DNA of 64,000 nucleotides, from positions 1,302,001 to 1,366,000 of the forward strand of contig SNVD02004565.1 of the NCBI GenBank assembly GCA_013180625.2. The letters are read 5' to 3'. Source of the stretch: Boswellia sacra. Its lineage: Eukaryota > Streptophyta > Magnoliopsida > Sapindales > Burseraceae. The position numbers were made by a program, and so were the translations under genes. This document shows positions 42,155-54,953 of the stretch, in pieces. The notes beneath the pieces were generated by a model. The model was not told the origin of the DNA. It saw only the letters and a list, made by a program, of their open reading frames with translations, and made no database searches. The first letter of the stretch is position 1. Each line of letters starts with the position of its first letter.

Positions 42155-43873
42155 ATGCATCCTAACACTGTTAACGACACTGTGGCAGCAGCACCGCTTC
42201 AACCGCTTCTCGACCTAATAACGAACCTAGTTTCCCTCCTGCTCCTCTCATCTCTCACCGTTAAATCGTTTGTCGGACGTTGGCAGATCATCCGTACAAA
42301 GCTTATTTCCCTACAGTCGTCTCTGTCCTCCATCTCCGAGTCGCCTCACTGGAGCGAGAACCCGCTTCTCCACACCCTTCTTCCATCGCTTCTCTCCAAT
42401 CTCCAGCGCCTCAAAGCCCTCTCTGACCAATGCACGCTCTCCTCCTTCACCGGCGGGAAGCTCTTAATGCAGAGCGACCTCGATATTTCCTCCACTTCGC
42501 TCTCCAACCACCTCCACGATCTTGATTTGCTGCTCAAATCTGGAGTCCTCCACCAGTCAAGTGCTATCGTCCTGTCGCAGCCGGGTCCCGCCGCCGATAA
42601 GCAAGATTTAGTTCTGTTCATCAAAGATCTTTTCACAAGAATACAAATCGGTGGCCTCGAGTTCAAGAAGAAAGCTCTTGAATCGTTGCTTCAGCTGTTA
42701 ATGGACGAGGAGAAATCGGCTTCTTTGGTCGCCAAAGAAGGCAACATTGGCTACTTGATCAGCTTACTCGATTTCCATCATCAGGGTTCGATTCGTGAAC
42801 AAGCAGTATTGGCTCTGTCAATCATCGTCGAAGAAAGCGACGAGTCGAGAAAGATTGTGTTTGAAGAAGGTGGGCTCGGCCCTCTGTTGAGGATTCTCGA
42901 AACAGGGTCGATGATACTGAAAGAAAAAGCGGCGATTGCCGTCGAGGCCATCACGACCGATCCCGAGAACGCCTGGGCTATTTCGGCATACGGCGGCGTT
43001 TCAGTCTTGATCGAAGCGTGTCAATCTGGGTCGGTCTTGACTCAGATGCATGCGGTGGGTGCGATTAGAAATATCGCCGCCGTGGAAGATATTAAAACCA
43101 CTCTGGCCGAGGAAGGCGCCGTGCCGGTACTGGTTCACTTACTGGGTTCAGGTTCAAGTCTTGCCCAAGAAAACGCGGCGAATTGTATAGCCATACTCGC
43201 CGCCTCCGGTGAGTACTTCCGCGTTTTGATCGTTCAAGAACGAGGGTTACAGAAATTAATGCATCTGATTCAAGATTCTTCATCTTCTAGTATAGTCACG
43301 GTAGAAAGTTGCTTGCTTGCAATCAGTTCACTTGCCACGTCAGATTCCACAAAGAGGATTTTATCGTCTTCAACTTCGTTTATAATTCGACTCGGCGAGT
43401 TCATCAAAAACGGCAGTGTATTAATACAGCAGATTTCGTCATCATTGTTGGGTAACTTACCCATAAGTGACGGCAACAAGCGAGCCGTGGCGAGCTGCAT
43501 TAGCACCCTGGTAAAATTGATAGAGTGTCCGAAGCCGGTGGGATTACAAGACGCGGCGACGCAAGCGATTGTTTCGTTGTTAACGGTGAGGTCAAACCGG
43601 AAAGAGCTGGTGAGGGATGAGAAGAGCTTGATGAGATTAGTGCAAATGTTGGATCCGAAGAACGAGGCTGTGAACAAGAAGTATCCGGTGGCGGTGGTGA
43701 CGGCGGTACTGAGCGGGGGAAGTAATGGGTGTAGGAAGCGGTTGGTTTGTGCCGGGGCTTATCAGCACTTGCAGCTGCTGTCGGAGATGGAGGTGGGTGG
43801 GGCCAAGAAGGCGTTGCAGAGACTCGCCGGTAACCGGCTCAAAACTATCTTCAGCCGGACTTGGAGGGAATAA
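42155..43873 (+). CDS. Armadillo (ARM) repeat protein
   Basis: 572 residues in a single exon. From about residue 165 to 550 the protein is a run of helical ~42-residue repeats of armadillo type, with characteristic segments such as GNIGYLISLLDF, REQAVLALSIIVEES, GGLGPLLRILETGS, GAVPVLVHLLGSGS and QENAANCIAILAA. The N-terminal ~150 residues are leucine/serine-rich helical sequence (PLQPLLDLITNLVSLLL) resembling the N-terminal domain of plant ARM proteins related to vacuolar protein 8 and PUB-ARM proteins. No U-box or F-box is visible, so it is an ARM-only scaffold rather than an E3 ligase. No signal peptide is convincing despite the hydrophobic patch at residues 17-35. GC content is higher than the flanks, normal for a coding exon. 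Role in the cell not deducible. Confidence 0.92.
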   Translation: MHPNTVNDTVAAAPLQPLLDLITNLVSLLLLSSLTVKSFVGRWQIIRTKLISLQSSLSSISESPHWSENPLLHTLLPSLLSNLQRLKALSDQCTLSSFTGGKLLMQSDLDISSTSLSNHLHDLDLLLKSGVLHQSSAIVLSQPGPAADKQDLVLFIKDLFTRIQIGGLEFKKKALESLLQLLMDEEKSASLVAKEGNIGYLISLLDFHHQGSIREQAVLALSIIVEESDESRKIVFEEGGLGPLLRILETGSMILKEKAAIAVEAITTDPENAWAISAYGGVSVLIEACQSGSVLTQMHAVGAIRNIAAVEDIKTTLAEEGAVPVLVHLLGSGSSLAQENAANCIAILAASGEYFRVLIVQERGLQKLMHLIQDSSSSSIVTVESCLLAISSLATSDSTKRILSSSTSFIIRLGEFIKNGSVLIQQISSSLLGNLPISDGNKRAVASCISTLVKLIECPKPVGLQDAATQAIVSLLTVRSNRKELVRDEKSLMRLVQMLDPKNEAVNKKYPVAVVTAVLSGGSNGCRKRLVCAGAYQHLQLLSEMEVGGAKKALQRLAGNRLKTIFSRTWRE

Positions 43874-46800
43874 TCCAAGAAGACAAACTAACCCCGCCAT
43901 CTAAGGTACGGTGTCTTGAAGGGTAAACACGTAATTTCATTGTATTTCTTCATGTGAACTGTTTGCCCTAGGACGGCATGCTTGGCCTAACTTTCATCAA
44001 TTTTGGCGCCGTTGTTACCAGTGAATGACGATTCTGTCCTTAGGTTTATGAAAGTCTTTTAACACCGTCCACTGTGTCCAATTCAACTGTTGACTCGTGA
44101 AAACGTGAGGCAATGACTAGTCAACACGTGACATACATTATAATACTAGAAGTGGCCTGTTACTAATTTAATTATTTATGTTTCTGAGTCCTGACTTGTG
44201 AATTACGATTTTATTCTGTTACAGGAACAGGCGGAGTCAGTTCGGATTTTCTAGCCGTCGAAGAATGAGCACAACCGAACAACTACCTGTTTGGCAAGCG
44301 ACAAACGAACACATATATAATTCTTATACTTTAACCTTTTCACCTTATTAAAATTTTTTTAATTAATTATCTTAATATAATATGACAAAAGCAATGGATG
44401 CGGTTTTTAGGGGTATCCTTGTCTTGCTCTTCTTTTTTTCTTCTTTTTTTATATTTTTTAAAATGCAAAATTGATTAAGTCAGGAAGCTGAGCTGTGCCA
44501 CTGAGTGAGAGAAGAGTTATGTGAATTTTTTTTTTTTGGTTAAATGTTTGTTCCCTTTTTTATAATGTAGATGGTTAATGCAACTGTTTTTGTTTTTGCA
44601 ACAGTGTGGATTACGATGATTTTATGATAATCATTGATTCTGGTTTTGTTTTTTCTGGGCTCTTCTTCTATCATGATATAAATGATGATGGTGGAGACTG
44701 TTGATTGATATGGACATTGCTGATTCACAAAGGTGTAGAATAGTATTGTATATTGTAATGTTGTGGCCACCAATGCCCCCCGTGAATGCTTTGCTTTGCT
44801 TTAGCAGTTATATTAGATTTAGCTTCGCTTTTTCTTGGTTTATGGGTGAGTGAGTGAGTGATGGAAATCAATGGAAATGATTATAGTCTTTGGTTTTAGT
44901 TATAGTTATAGTTTTGTATTCTACTTGCTGGCTGTGACTCTCTGGCTGGCTGGCTGGCTGACACTTTCATTATGTGATTTTCTTGTCGATGGTTAATGGG
45001 TCCCTTTCTCTCATGCTTTGTTTTGCTATCAAATGGGTGTTTTGTGTTTGATGATGAAAATAATGAACATTCAAGCCCAAGTATTGACTAATAGTAGAAA
45101 TCGTATCGGATGGACTCCAAGCAAGCACCAATTTGATAAAACAGACGGCAGAATCTTGAAAAGGGTAGTAAGAGAGGAAGGCTCGGCGCAGATATAGGCT
45201 AGTGAAATTCGGAATGGAATGAGGGCAAGAATTGCGGGTCCCAATTACAAGATCACAGGAAGCTCACATGGAAAAGATTAGCAAAGAATATAGCAATAAT
45301 AATGGATATAGTTGTATATATAATAAGAAGTGTGGTCCATATCGTTTTTTTTGTTGGTCACAACTCACAAGTTCACATGGTACTGCCTGATTGTGTTGTC
45401 TTGCAAGGGTGGCCTACTTGATTTACCATCACAGTCATTGTGGCAGTGCATCTGATGCTAATGCTAGCAAGGAAAAGATAAAAAGAGTGTTACTTTTTTG
45501 CACATATTTCTCTTCTTGTGATATTAAAGCAACAGCACTGCAGCAGCATAAGCCAATCTGTAAAGCTTCACGCTTCCCTCTCTTATTCTTTCCCGCCAAC
45601 GTTTTGCTCGTTAACTCTGCCTCTGCTTCCTAGGTACGCTCTCCCAAGTTCCGAATCTCGATTCCTCCACCTACAACACATCATCTGAAATTTCAAATTG
45701 CATTCAATTCAATTGCATGCTCTTACAATTATACTTGTTAAATTAAATGAGTGGTCTAATAGGAGGGTTGATGTCTTATTAGAAAGGTGTTGCAACATAA
45801 AATGGGTTTAACTCGATATTTAAGAATTTTCTCAACTGTGCTTGTCTAGGAGATGTTAAAACGAAAGGTTTAAAGTTGGTTTGAAGCTCCGTTTTGCATT
45901 CTGCCTCAGGCTTTGCTCGTTTGCTGATTCAACACTAACACAAATCAACTTCTTCTGCCCAAATGCAGCAATTATGACTATCGGACCTACTTAGGATGTT
46001 TAAATCCTTGCAAGATTCTGTATCTTCTTCGGAATAGAATATCCACTCATGCCTCATTTTTTGTTGTAATCGACATGTTAAACCACTTCAGATTTACTTC
46101 ATCTTCATCCTTTTTTGTACTTCTGCGGTGACCATTAACATAAGGCTGTGCAAGTGTATTATTATGATACAAAAACAATCACATTTGCTCCTTATAAGTG
46201 TTACTATTAATAACTAAAATATACTATTTCAAGTACATCTTCTTTTTCCATTTATAATTCTTGTTACTTGTATCCTTAATTTTGGTTCAAATACAAATTC
46301 ATACCAACAGATATTATTTGACAAGTAAAAAATGTTAACTGTTCAATCTTGATTCTAGGCAGTGCACTTTTAAGTAAGTGAAATCAACCTATAATTAATT
46401 GATTACCGGGTGATGGATGATCAGCTATCAGAAAGATCTTTACCGATTATGTCACGGGTATTGTATATTTTAGATTTACACGGAAATTATTCCCATAACA
46501 AATATCATTTTACATACTTGTAAGTTTGTTTTTCAGGTTTACGAGATAGTTTAATTTAATTTTACCAAAACAAAGAGTTGACCAAATGAATTTTCAAGGC
46601 ATTGAAAAGAAACAACACCCTGTCCACACGTTTGTTTTCACGTTTTCCTTAATCCTTGTTCTTTTCCAAAGTTTCCCATTTGCAGTTAGTGTATCTGAAC
46701 TTGGCACAAAGTCAAGACCAACTTCATGTTTTTTATTGCTCTTTGAAAGAGAAGGTGAACAATGTGGCGGCTGATGTGGTATGCCTCAACACAGAGGTGG

Positions 46801-47356
46801 AGCTCACCAAAATGCATCGCTGGATACCGACGCTGAGATCGATGAACAATGATTTTGTTGCTTTTCCAAGTCTCATTCTTAATTAAGAATTCAGCTAGAG
46901 CCTAAAGGTAAACTTTTATCCGACCAATACCAAAGTATTAGATAATTAATGTTCAGAATATATTTATAAGCTTAAATTTTTATAAAAGTGGCAAACTTAA
47001 CACGAGACCAAAGTTGTCATGACCAAACGATCGCTGATGATAAATATTAATTAAGGAAAAACGTTGTTTAAACCATTTGTAAAACCCGGAATATATTATA
47101 CATCTATATCGCTTCATTTCGTAAATGTATTACTTTACCTTTTCATAAGCTAATTAGTTGTATGCAATGTTAACGCATATATTCATTTAAGATTTTGTTA
47201 GAAGCATTCTTATGATCTTTCTGCCAATATATGTATATAGCCAATTTGAAAGACAACATAATCCATACGAAGAACAAAAGGCAACTAAACAACCTTGTTC
47301 ACTAAGTATAGACAAACATACAATTATTTACAGGATTCTACTCTTTGTTTCCTAAG
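43874..47356. other. Intergenic DNA, no supported gene
   Basis: About 3.5 kb. The first few hundred bases probably hold the 3' UTR of the ARM gene. Frames at 45391-45633 and 46586-46886 show no recognisable domain. A ctggctgg tetranucleotide repeat lies at 44941-44960. The end near 47340 should hold the 3' UTR of the ANTH gene. Confidence 0.5.
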
Positions 47357-49273
47357 TCAAGCCATACGCTTTGCTATAATCTTGTTTTGGTTTTCTAACC
47401 AAAATTGTTGTTCTTGCAACAAAATTTGTTGATCGAGGGACCCAGTACTATGCGCATGCTTATTGTCTGCGATTTCCCCAAAAGGATCATTTTGATCCTG
47501 AAATGCCGTTACTGTACTCTGCTCTGGACTCGCGCAAAATGTTGGCTTTGCCAGGAATGTTGGAGCTACTGAAAACGTAACTACATTGTTTCGAAATCCG
47601 TCTTGTTGATCAGTACTAGTGGTGACAGACTTTGATTTGTCTGAGAAATCAGTTTCATCTTGTAAAAACGGGAATGTTGGAGCCACTGAAAACGTAAATA
47701 TATTTTTTGGAAATCCGTCTTGTTCAGTACTAGTGATGACAGGATTTGATATGTCAGATAACTCAGTTTCATCTTGTAAAAATGGATTGTATTGCTGCTC
47801 AGGCACAGAAGTAGAAGCTTGTTCAATGAAATCATCCATATTTGGTAAACTTGTTGAGGTTTCTGTTGGTTTTTTAGCGGTTTGAGAAAGAACGAGCTCC
47901 CAATCATCTCCCACGGCTGAATGTTGCTCTCCTTGTTGGGCTTGTTCTTGGATTTTGCGTTCTCCTTGTGCTGGCCAGCCATCAATAAATAAATTATCGA
48001 AAGTCAAATCCTTGCCTTGAACAATCGGCAGAGAATGATTTGATACAATATTTGTTGCACAATTACTAATGTGATCATCCCGTTGAGATCGTTTCTCAAC
48101 CGGCTCTGACGATGATAAACGGTCAACAGATGGAGTTGGGCTCATTTCAGCTAATTCTGTGATAGTCATAAGATCCTCTAACGACGTGCTATGTGAACTA
48201 AATGCAGATCCTCTCTCTGATGAGTACCTCTCTGTTGATTGGTACTCACAATTAGATTCACCGAGTTCAGAGCTAACACCAGCAGCAGCAGCAGGATCCT
48301 TATAATTAGGTGGTGGCGCAGGAAAAGTAAACAATGGCGATTTCCCATGCGCTGGAAAAGAAGCTTGATCTTTCAAGAACTCTTGTAACGTCTCCACAAG
48401 CTCATCCGACACCTTTTGCACACATGGATACTCGGAGGTTCTTCCTACCCCAGAGCTCTTACACAAATCATAAAATGAACAAAGCTCTTCGAATTGTTTC
48501 GAGGCCTTCACACAAGCCTGGAAAGCACTCACGCATGATTGATATTGTAGATGGAAGAAACTATCTAACAGAAGTGCCAGTGCATCAGATATATCCCTAT
48601 ACAAATCAAAACTTTCTTGCACAATTGAGTAAAGAGAAACCTGAACAAGTCTGTTGGTCCTTGCTGCACCTGTTGGCCTTGTGCCAATTGCTCTATCAAG
48701 CAATCTTTGCCAACTAGAAATCCTATCAAGCAACATTGCCGGGTTCATGTCACAAACAGGCTCGTGGCTTCTCCGAGTTCTACCATTCGCAAACCTTCTT
48801 TGAAGCTTCCCTGTAATGAAACAATCTAAACGCTCGTCAAGATAAAGCGCGAAAGTCCGGACAAAAGCAGTGTAATCCCAGGGGCTCGAAATCGAGTCAT
48901 CTCTGAAACTTGAAAGGTTAAGAATCTTGTGACCACGCTTCATTGCATGGACAACTTCTCTTGGAAAATAGGGATCGCCATCTTGGAAAATTTTGAGAAC
49001 AAGCATGAGGGATTTGAGAGCAACAATCCAGTTTCTTGTCTTGCCAATCCTTTTCGAAATGACTTGCGCACAAGCCACAGCGTAAACCTTGTTGGAAGAA
49101 ATCAACTGAAGCACTTCATTTACGTAGCGATCATCAATAGGAGCCTCATCGTGTCTCGTGGCCTTGAGGATAAGAACTTCAACGTTGGAGGCATTGGTGT
49201 TGGAAACCTTGGCAAGACTAATGCTTGTTTGATCTTTCACCGCGCCAATTGCCCTCTTTAACTTGCTTGGCAT
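47357..49273 (-). CDS. ANTH/AP180-type clathrin assembly protein
   Basis: 638 residues, intronless. The start at 49273 (MPSKLKRAIGAVKDQTS) matches the conserved ANTH N-terminus; an in-frame ATG 41 codons upstream at 49396 is less likely. The N-terminal ~300 residues are an ANTH domain (VEVLILKATRHDEAPIDDRY, TRNWIVALKSLMLVLKIFQDG, SSPWDYTAFVRTFALYLDERL), which by family knowledge binds PI(4,5)P2 and clathrin/SNAREs at the plasma membrane or trans-Golgi. The C-terminal tail is disordered and carries NPF (QYNPFLQ) and DPF (QNDPFGE) endocytic motifs and ends in the plant-typical QNKIIAKRMA. It most resembles the Arabidopsis AP180-like pair At1g03050/At4g02650 as I recall them. The tail contains a near-exact internal duplication (separate entry). 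Confidence 0.93.
   Translation of the reverse strand: MPSKLKRAIGAVKDQTSISLAKVSNTNASNVEVLILKATRHDEAPIDDRYVNEVLQLISSNKVYAVACAQVISKRIGKTRNWIVALKSLMLVLKIFQDGDPYFPREVVHAMKRGHKILNLSSFRDDSISSPWDYTAFVRTFALYLDERLDCFITGKLQRRFANGRTRRSHEPVCDMNPAMLLDRISSWQRLLDRAIGTRPTGAARTNRLVQVSLYSIVQESFDLYRDISDALALLLDSFFHLQYQSCVSAFQACVKASKQFEELCSFYDLCKSSGVGRTSEYPCVQKVSDELVETLQEFLKDQASFPAHGKSPLFTFPAPPPNYKDPAAAAGVSSELGESNCEYQSTERYSSERGSAFSSHSTSLEDLMTITELAEMSPTPSVDRLSSSEPVEKRSQRDDHISNCATNIVSNHSLPIVQGKDLTFDNLFIDGWPAQGERKIQEQAQQGEQHSAVGDDWELVLSQTAKKPTETSTSLPNMDDFIEQASTSVPEQQYNPFLQDETELSDISNPVITSTEQDGFPKNIFTFSVAPTFPFLQDETDFSDKSKSVTTSTDQQDGFRNNVVTFSVAPTFLAKPTFCASPEQSTVTAFQDQNDPFGEIADNKHAHSTGSLDQQILLQEQQFWLENQNKIIAKRMA
47556..47785 (-). 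repeat. Intragenic tandem duplication in the ANTH protein tail
   Basis: Two adjacent segments of 38 and 39 codons: PFLQDETELSDISNPV...FTFSVAPTF and PFLQDETDFSDKSKSV...VTFSVAPTF. The reading frame is preserved. The unit includes the acidic/aromatic FLQDET and FSVAPTF words, so any short linear motif within it is doubled. Confidence 0.9.
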
Positions 49274-51876
49274 ATTTTCTTTTTTCTTTTTTGTGAGTGA
49301 TTTTGATCTGGGTTTGTCTTGTCTAAGATGATCAAGAATCAAGGAAGCAAATTTTGAGGGAAAATAAAAGGAAAATTTTTTAGCAAAAATTTTCAATGCA
49401 AAGAAGGAAGTTGATGGTTTTTTCTTTGGTTGGTGGAGACGTTAGGAAAATCTTAACCTCCTAAATGTCGTTGACCAAGTCTGGAAATCTTTGAGTCTCT
49501 CATAATAATAGTCGATAAATACACATTACCGTGCTTCACCCACTTCTCCACGTAGGATTGCTAACTCAAAGCCTTAACCGGCATCATCATAATTTTGGAG
49601 ACTGCTTAAATAGATAACATTTAAAAACTGAACTCGTAAACTGAATTTCCTAAAAAGGAAATAAACTCTATGAATCTTCCTATATTTATACAATATTTCA
49701 TTTTGTCTGATCAGTTAATGATACGAATTTCGGCTTTTGAGCTCGAATCTGTTGGAGATTGTATAAGAGTCAACTCAAGGCCAAGAACTCTTACTCAAAA
49801 TATACTTCTACGCTTTAAATTTCAACGTGCAACCCTCAAACCACTTCTGGTTCATATTCTGATATCCGTTTTACCTTAACAAAAAATAAATACATGATTA
49901 ATTAATAATATAAAATATATAAAAATAATAAAGAATACAACTGATCTCAACCACTTTGAATTAATAAAACTCACAACTTTGTTCAAAAGAATTATGACGA
50001 GTGATCCGCATTCATTTTCATTTCAAAGTATTTAATATCATAAAAAAATGTTTTAAAAAAAAAAATCTAAAAGATGCATAAGTTTGGAGACTTGATTATT
50101 TAGATTTTTAACAAAACCTTATTATTATTATTATTATTTAAAATAACCTTAGCAAATTGTAGAGTAATGTGTCAAGCAGCTTGCTTGATACTACAATAAC
50201 CTGCTCAACATTTATTTGGTTCTTTATCAATAGAGTAATGATACTCATACAAACTATTTATATAAACTCATATATACAAACTGATGTGACATCCATATAT
50301 GATCGCCACATCACTCATGTTAATTAATGTTATTTATTATTAATATATATTTATCAAATCACTGCATTTATTTATCAAATCACATCATATCACGTTAATT
50401 TGTATAAATAAGTTTGTATAAGTAGTTTGTTATAGTAGCATTACTCTTATCAATATTAAATATTAGATAAACGTCGAGTAAAATTCGAGTTGTTGAACAA
50501 CCCTTAATTAAGAGTTTGACATCTTAACGACGCTCGCTATAGCATTTAAAAAATAAGTAAATCTATTAAAATATTGAAGACACACCTGGATATTTTACTG
50601 CTTTTTACATTTTCCTAAACGTTTTCATCTATTTTCTAGCAATTATTTATTTAAATAAGTTATTTTGTATTAAAACTAGCGGGGTCCAACTACCACTGCA
50701 GCACTGCTACAAGGGCCCAGAACTTGGCGATTACTCGTTGATATAAGTGAATGGGGCTCCAGCTTTCAATAGATGGGCCCGTTGAATTGGCCCAGCTTCA
50801 GCCTTCATTAAAGAATGCCAGTTGCCATCTGTCAGTTCTATGAAATTTAGGTCATGACACGCGAATATGATATGAATATACATATAAATTATTATTTATT
50901 TATAATATATATTATAAAATTGAAAATTTTATATTATAAAATAAATTAATTTATAAAATAATAAATTATGATGATTTTAATAATATTTTATACTAACAAT
51001 GGTTTATATTCTAAAAATAATTTTAATTGATATAAATATATAATATATAATATATTATGCATAATTAGATTAAATAATTAAGTAAATTATATGACTTAAA
51101 TATGACACGAATTGCCAGCCTGACTTGTATCGGGATTTTTTGGTTATTCACGTAACTTCTTCACCAAATCTGTATTAGTATTGGGAAATTATGTGTTGGC
51201 ATGTTGTGATTGTATGCTAAAAAATTAAATTAATTATTTGTGTTGGTTATATGAATTTATCATTTAACTTTGGTTATTGACCTTAGTTGTATATGCATGA
51301 TATTTTTACTCTTCTACACCAAAGTTTTATATGATGATTTTTTATCTTGACGTTGATTACTTGTCTTATCTTTTAAATTGATCATTTGATTGTTTAAGTT
51401 CACCTTAGTGTAATCACTTTGTTTTGGAATAGTATGGTGTTCAACTTAGTGCTTGACTCAGCGACTTATGGTCAACTAAGTTTACAATGAAGTTAAATCG
51501 TGTTCAACTCAAAGATAAATTGGTGTTGGCGCTCAACTCAGTTATTACGTGATTAACTTCTTGTTGTCGATTGACTCAGAAATAAAATTCATCACCTCCG
51601 CTCCATATGCTGAGGCTACGCAAAAATTAAATGCAAATTATATTAGTTCATCAAGTGATCAGATTATGAAGTTTATCATATAATCATGAAGCTACCTATA
51701 TAAAGTACAGCCATTGACGTTGAAAATCATCAAGTCAGAGAGATAGAAGCTTGAAAGAGATTTGTGTTTATTCATAGATCATTAAGATTGATAAATTACT
51801 TATCAACTCTTAATGATTTTGTTGTAAGTTATAGAGACAAATTTCTTTAAGCAAGATATAGTTCACTCTGTAGTGC
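49274..51876. other. Intergenic AT-rich DNA
   Basis: No gene seen. The first ~200 bp upstream of 49273 should hold the ANTH gene promoter and leader. Around 50850-51130 the text (tcatgacacgcgaatatgat ... gacacgaattgccag) resembles worn ends of the hAT-like family at 30980-31654, but this was too degraded to call. Confidence 0.5.
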
Positions 51877-52322
51877 TAGACTTACAATTTACATCTATAA
51901 CCCAAAACTCTACAACCTGATGTCACAATCTACATGGAAGAGGAAAAAAAAAGAATGAAGTCAATAAGACTTTACTATATAGACTACCACATCATGTAAT
52001 ATAATTTGAGTTGTATGGAAGTCAATAAGATGTTATTATATAGACTATTACATCAGACTGTAAAGTTTGAGTTGTATGAAGGTTGTAAGTCTATAATTGA
52101 TTTTGTTGTAAATTATAGATACAAATTTCTTTAAGCGAGATATAATTCACACTGTAGTGCTAGACTTACAATTTACATCTACAATCCAAAACTCTACAAT
52201 CTGATGTGACAATCTACATAGAAGAGAAAAAAAAAACAAAAAATAATGAAGATGTTATTATATAGACTATTACATTAGGCGGTAACTGTAAAGTTTGAGT
52301 TGTGTGAAGGTTGTAAGTCTAT
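51877..52322. mobile_element. Two tandem copies of a TAGACTTACAA-ended MITE
   Basis: Element 1 at 51877-52093 and element 2 at 52161-52322 each begin TAGACTTACAATTTACATC and end in GAAGGTTGTAAGTCTA, giving imperfect inverted ends of about 60 bp (further words aactctacaa and ttgtag/aaagtttgag). The sequence in front of each copy (from gattttgttgtaa at about 51818 and 52100 onward) is also repeated, so a segment containing one MITE was duplicated in tandem. No coding capacity. Confidence 0.65.
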
Positions 52323-54953
52323 AATTGTTGTTATTCACATATGAATGAGATTAATAAATTAATTATCAAGTCTCGGTGGTTCAGTATTGAGTTGTTTTCT
52401 CTTCTACTATTCTTAATTAATTCATATTATTGTAACATGTATTTTTAAGATCAGAAAGAATTGTTACGTATGTAAAGGATATGGGAAAAACTTGTTTACA
52501 AAGTCTAGGCGTAGACCTTAGAAGAGTGGATTACAAATATTAGAATTGTTGTAAACATCTCAAAACACAGTGAAGTTCTCAGGCTTGAGTTAACCTCTAA
52601 GGATGTTGGTTGGTTGAATCGATCCACGTTAAAAATTTATCTATTTCATTTTATTTATATAGCCACTTTATTTGTGTTTATTTTTTTCTGCAAATAATTT
52701 TGGTTATAACTAATGTGGTCCAACATTTAGAATAAATGGTACATTGACAACTGCAGAACAACAAACGATAAATCAATATAAACATGATAGTATAAATTTC
52801 TGACCTCATCATAATGTATAGGAGATGAGTTGGATCTACTTTCTTATCTCACTGGTGCTGAAAGGATGCTTATTTTTTTTGGTACAATTTTAACTTCACA
52901 TATGCCTGCATACAAAGAATGAGCTAGATTTGAAGACAATACATGCAGAAATGGACAATCTTGTTATAAATAAAAATCGGGAAACGATTTGTGGAGTCAA
53001 ATAAAAGAGCATGTGAATGCACAGCACTCAGCAACATCAAGAGGCAAGGAGAATCTCTGCTGAAACTGAGCTTTTTTGATTCATCTACAGAGTCAGCCGA
53101 CACATCAGGTGCTATACCATCTGTGTAACTCAATTTTCTGGCCCGGTTCATCAATTATCATTTTTTGTATTCATTTTATTCACTTTAACATTATTAGCCT
53201 GAGAAGGTTATGAGTTTTGACATTGCAGGTATATATCTTAATCATATCGAAAGGAGATTAATACAATTTTACTTTTTTAAGATAATATAGATAGATAGCT
53301 TAAGTGTAAGTGGGGTTGGTATGTATATGTTTTTAGATAATTTTTATTGAAAAAATTAATTGCAGCAGTTAGGGGTGCACATGGGAACACTCACTCCTCA
53401 CAAGAAAATTTTAAAATAACTTTCACCTTTTGAGATTGTCAAAGACCATTGTCGTCTAAGCATGGCATAAAAAAGTCGAAAACTTTGAATATCTTTCACG
53501 ATTTCCGCCACCATGCTCATCATTGTTCTATCTAATCTAACAAATCACATACTGCTATTGCCATATCAACAACTTTAGATTCCTCTGGCGCATACAGGCG
53601 TAGTAGACTTAGTTTCTATATTATGATTGATTTATTAATTGCATATTCTAAATTTACTGTAAAAACAAAAAGCAAGCACAATTCATTCAGGATCCAAGAT
53701 AACTTTATACAGCACTTGGACCTACAATCTAAACCCACTTTTCAAATTATCCAAAGGAGGACGAAGACCAGCTGCAAGGTCACCTTTCTTTCTTGTCTAT
53801 GGTCATCTTATGTCTACTCATACAGGCACTAGTTGATGTAAGCAGATAATGGCCTCTGACTTCCGGTAGAAAGTGGAATCCAATGGCATCTTATCTCATC
53901 CTTGTGTTTACAAGGACTCTGTTCCCCTTTTCCCCTTTTGTGTACCCTTTAGCCTATTTGCCATGGAACAAGAGGCTTTTGACACTTTTTTCTACAATTG
54001 AAGTAACAATCTTGGTTTAGGTGGGCATGTGCTTGAATATAAAAGTGATTGCCGTCTTGGTTTAGGTGGGTTTCAAGTTCACTAATATAAATGAAGTCAT
54101 TATTTCTACATCCAATACCCTTGCCCTTTGCATTCGTGGTTTAACATAAACATAATTTAGTGTCTGTTATAGATGGTATGATTATGAGTCTTAGATTTGC
54201 AAATTGCGGAGTTGAGGAAATAAATAAGCAGCAATGGCAAGTTTTACAGAGATTGAAACACAGAGAATTTAATTACAGAACAAGGAAGTCAGAATTATAA
54301 GAGTCTAAAAACCACAGCTAGTCCAGAATAAATACATCAGAGACTCCCCCAAAAATATGTGAAGACTAAAAGCAGCTAAAATAAATTAGTTATACTATAA
54401 TATTCTATCGCTCTCTCCCTCCCTCACTCCAACCAAACCCTCTTCCAGTTGTCTTCTGGCTTTTATTAGTATCCAGTGGGAAACTCGCACTCTCCATACT
54501 CTGCATAGACAAAATCACTGTTTTCAGGAAAGGAAAAAAAAAAAAAGGGTAAAAGATAATAAATAAAAACAAGTTGAAACTTCCAAGAATTTTGTTAATT
54601 TCATGACAACCTCTGACAATCTCCCTCTTCAAGGCTCTGTAATAGCAATAGCCTTGGTAATACCAAATGTACCAAAATAGTACTTATGCATATGCATATG
54701 CATATATAAACAATTAAACCCACCAATCAAGAAATGGGTCCACACGGAAAGCTCAAGTGAAAAAATTTTACCAAGATCCCCCCCTTTTTCTTTTCTTGCA
54801 TTGCCATTCCTGTAGCTGAAGGAAATGGCAAGTGCTTAAAACTTAAAAGCTTTCAAATCAATCATGTATGTATTAAGTATACTACATGTTAATTATCTAC
54901 ATGCAAAAACAACAACAAGAAGAAGATCTAAAATGTAAAAAACAAAAACAAAC
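52323..54953. other. Intergenic DNA, no supported gene
   Basis: Frames at 52924-53154 and 53623-53832 are unrecognised and lack support. A tatgca repeat lies at 54685-54703. The end near 54950 should contain the 3' UTR of the glucanase gene. Confidence 0.5.

Noticed and set aside
46586..46886. Two overlapping plus-strand frames, one with a hydrophobic start
   Set aside because: No domain, no conserved cysteines, no splice partners, and composition like surrounding DNA.
50850..51130. Possible second copy of the hAT-like element
   Set aside because: Only short words (gacacg, cgaattgccag) match; ends and target duplication not found.
52924..53154. 76-residue minus-strand frame with a protein-like middle part
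   Set aside because: No recognised domain, no neighbouring exons found, and its C-terminal part is low complexity; may be a gene remnant but unsupported.
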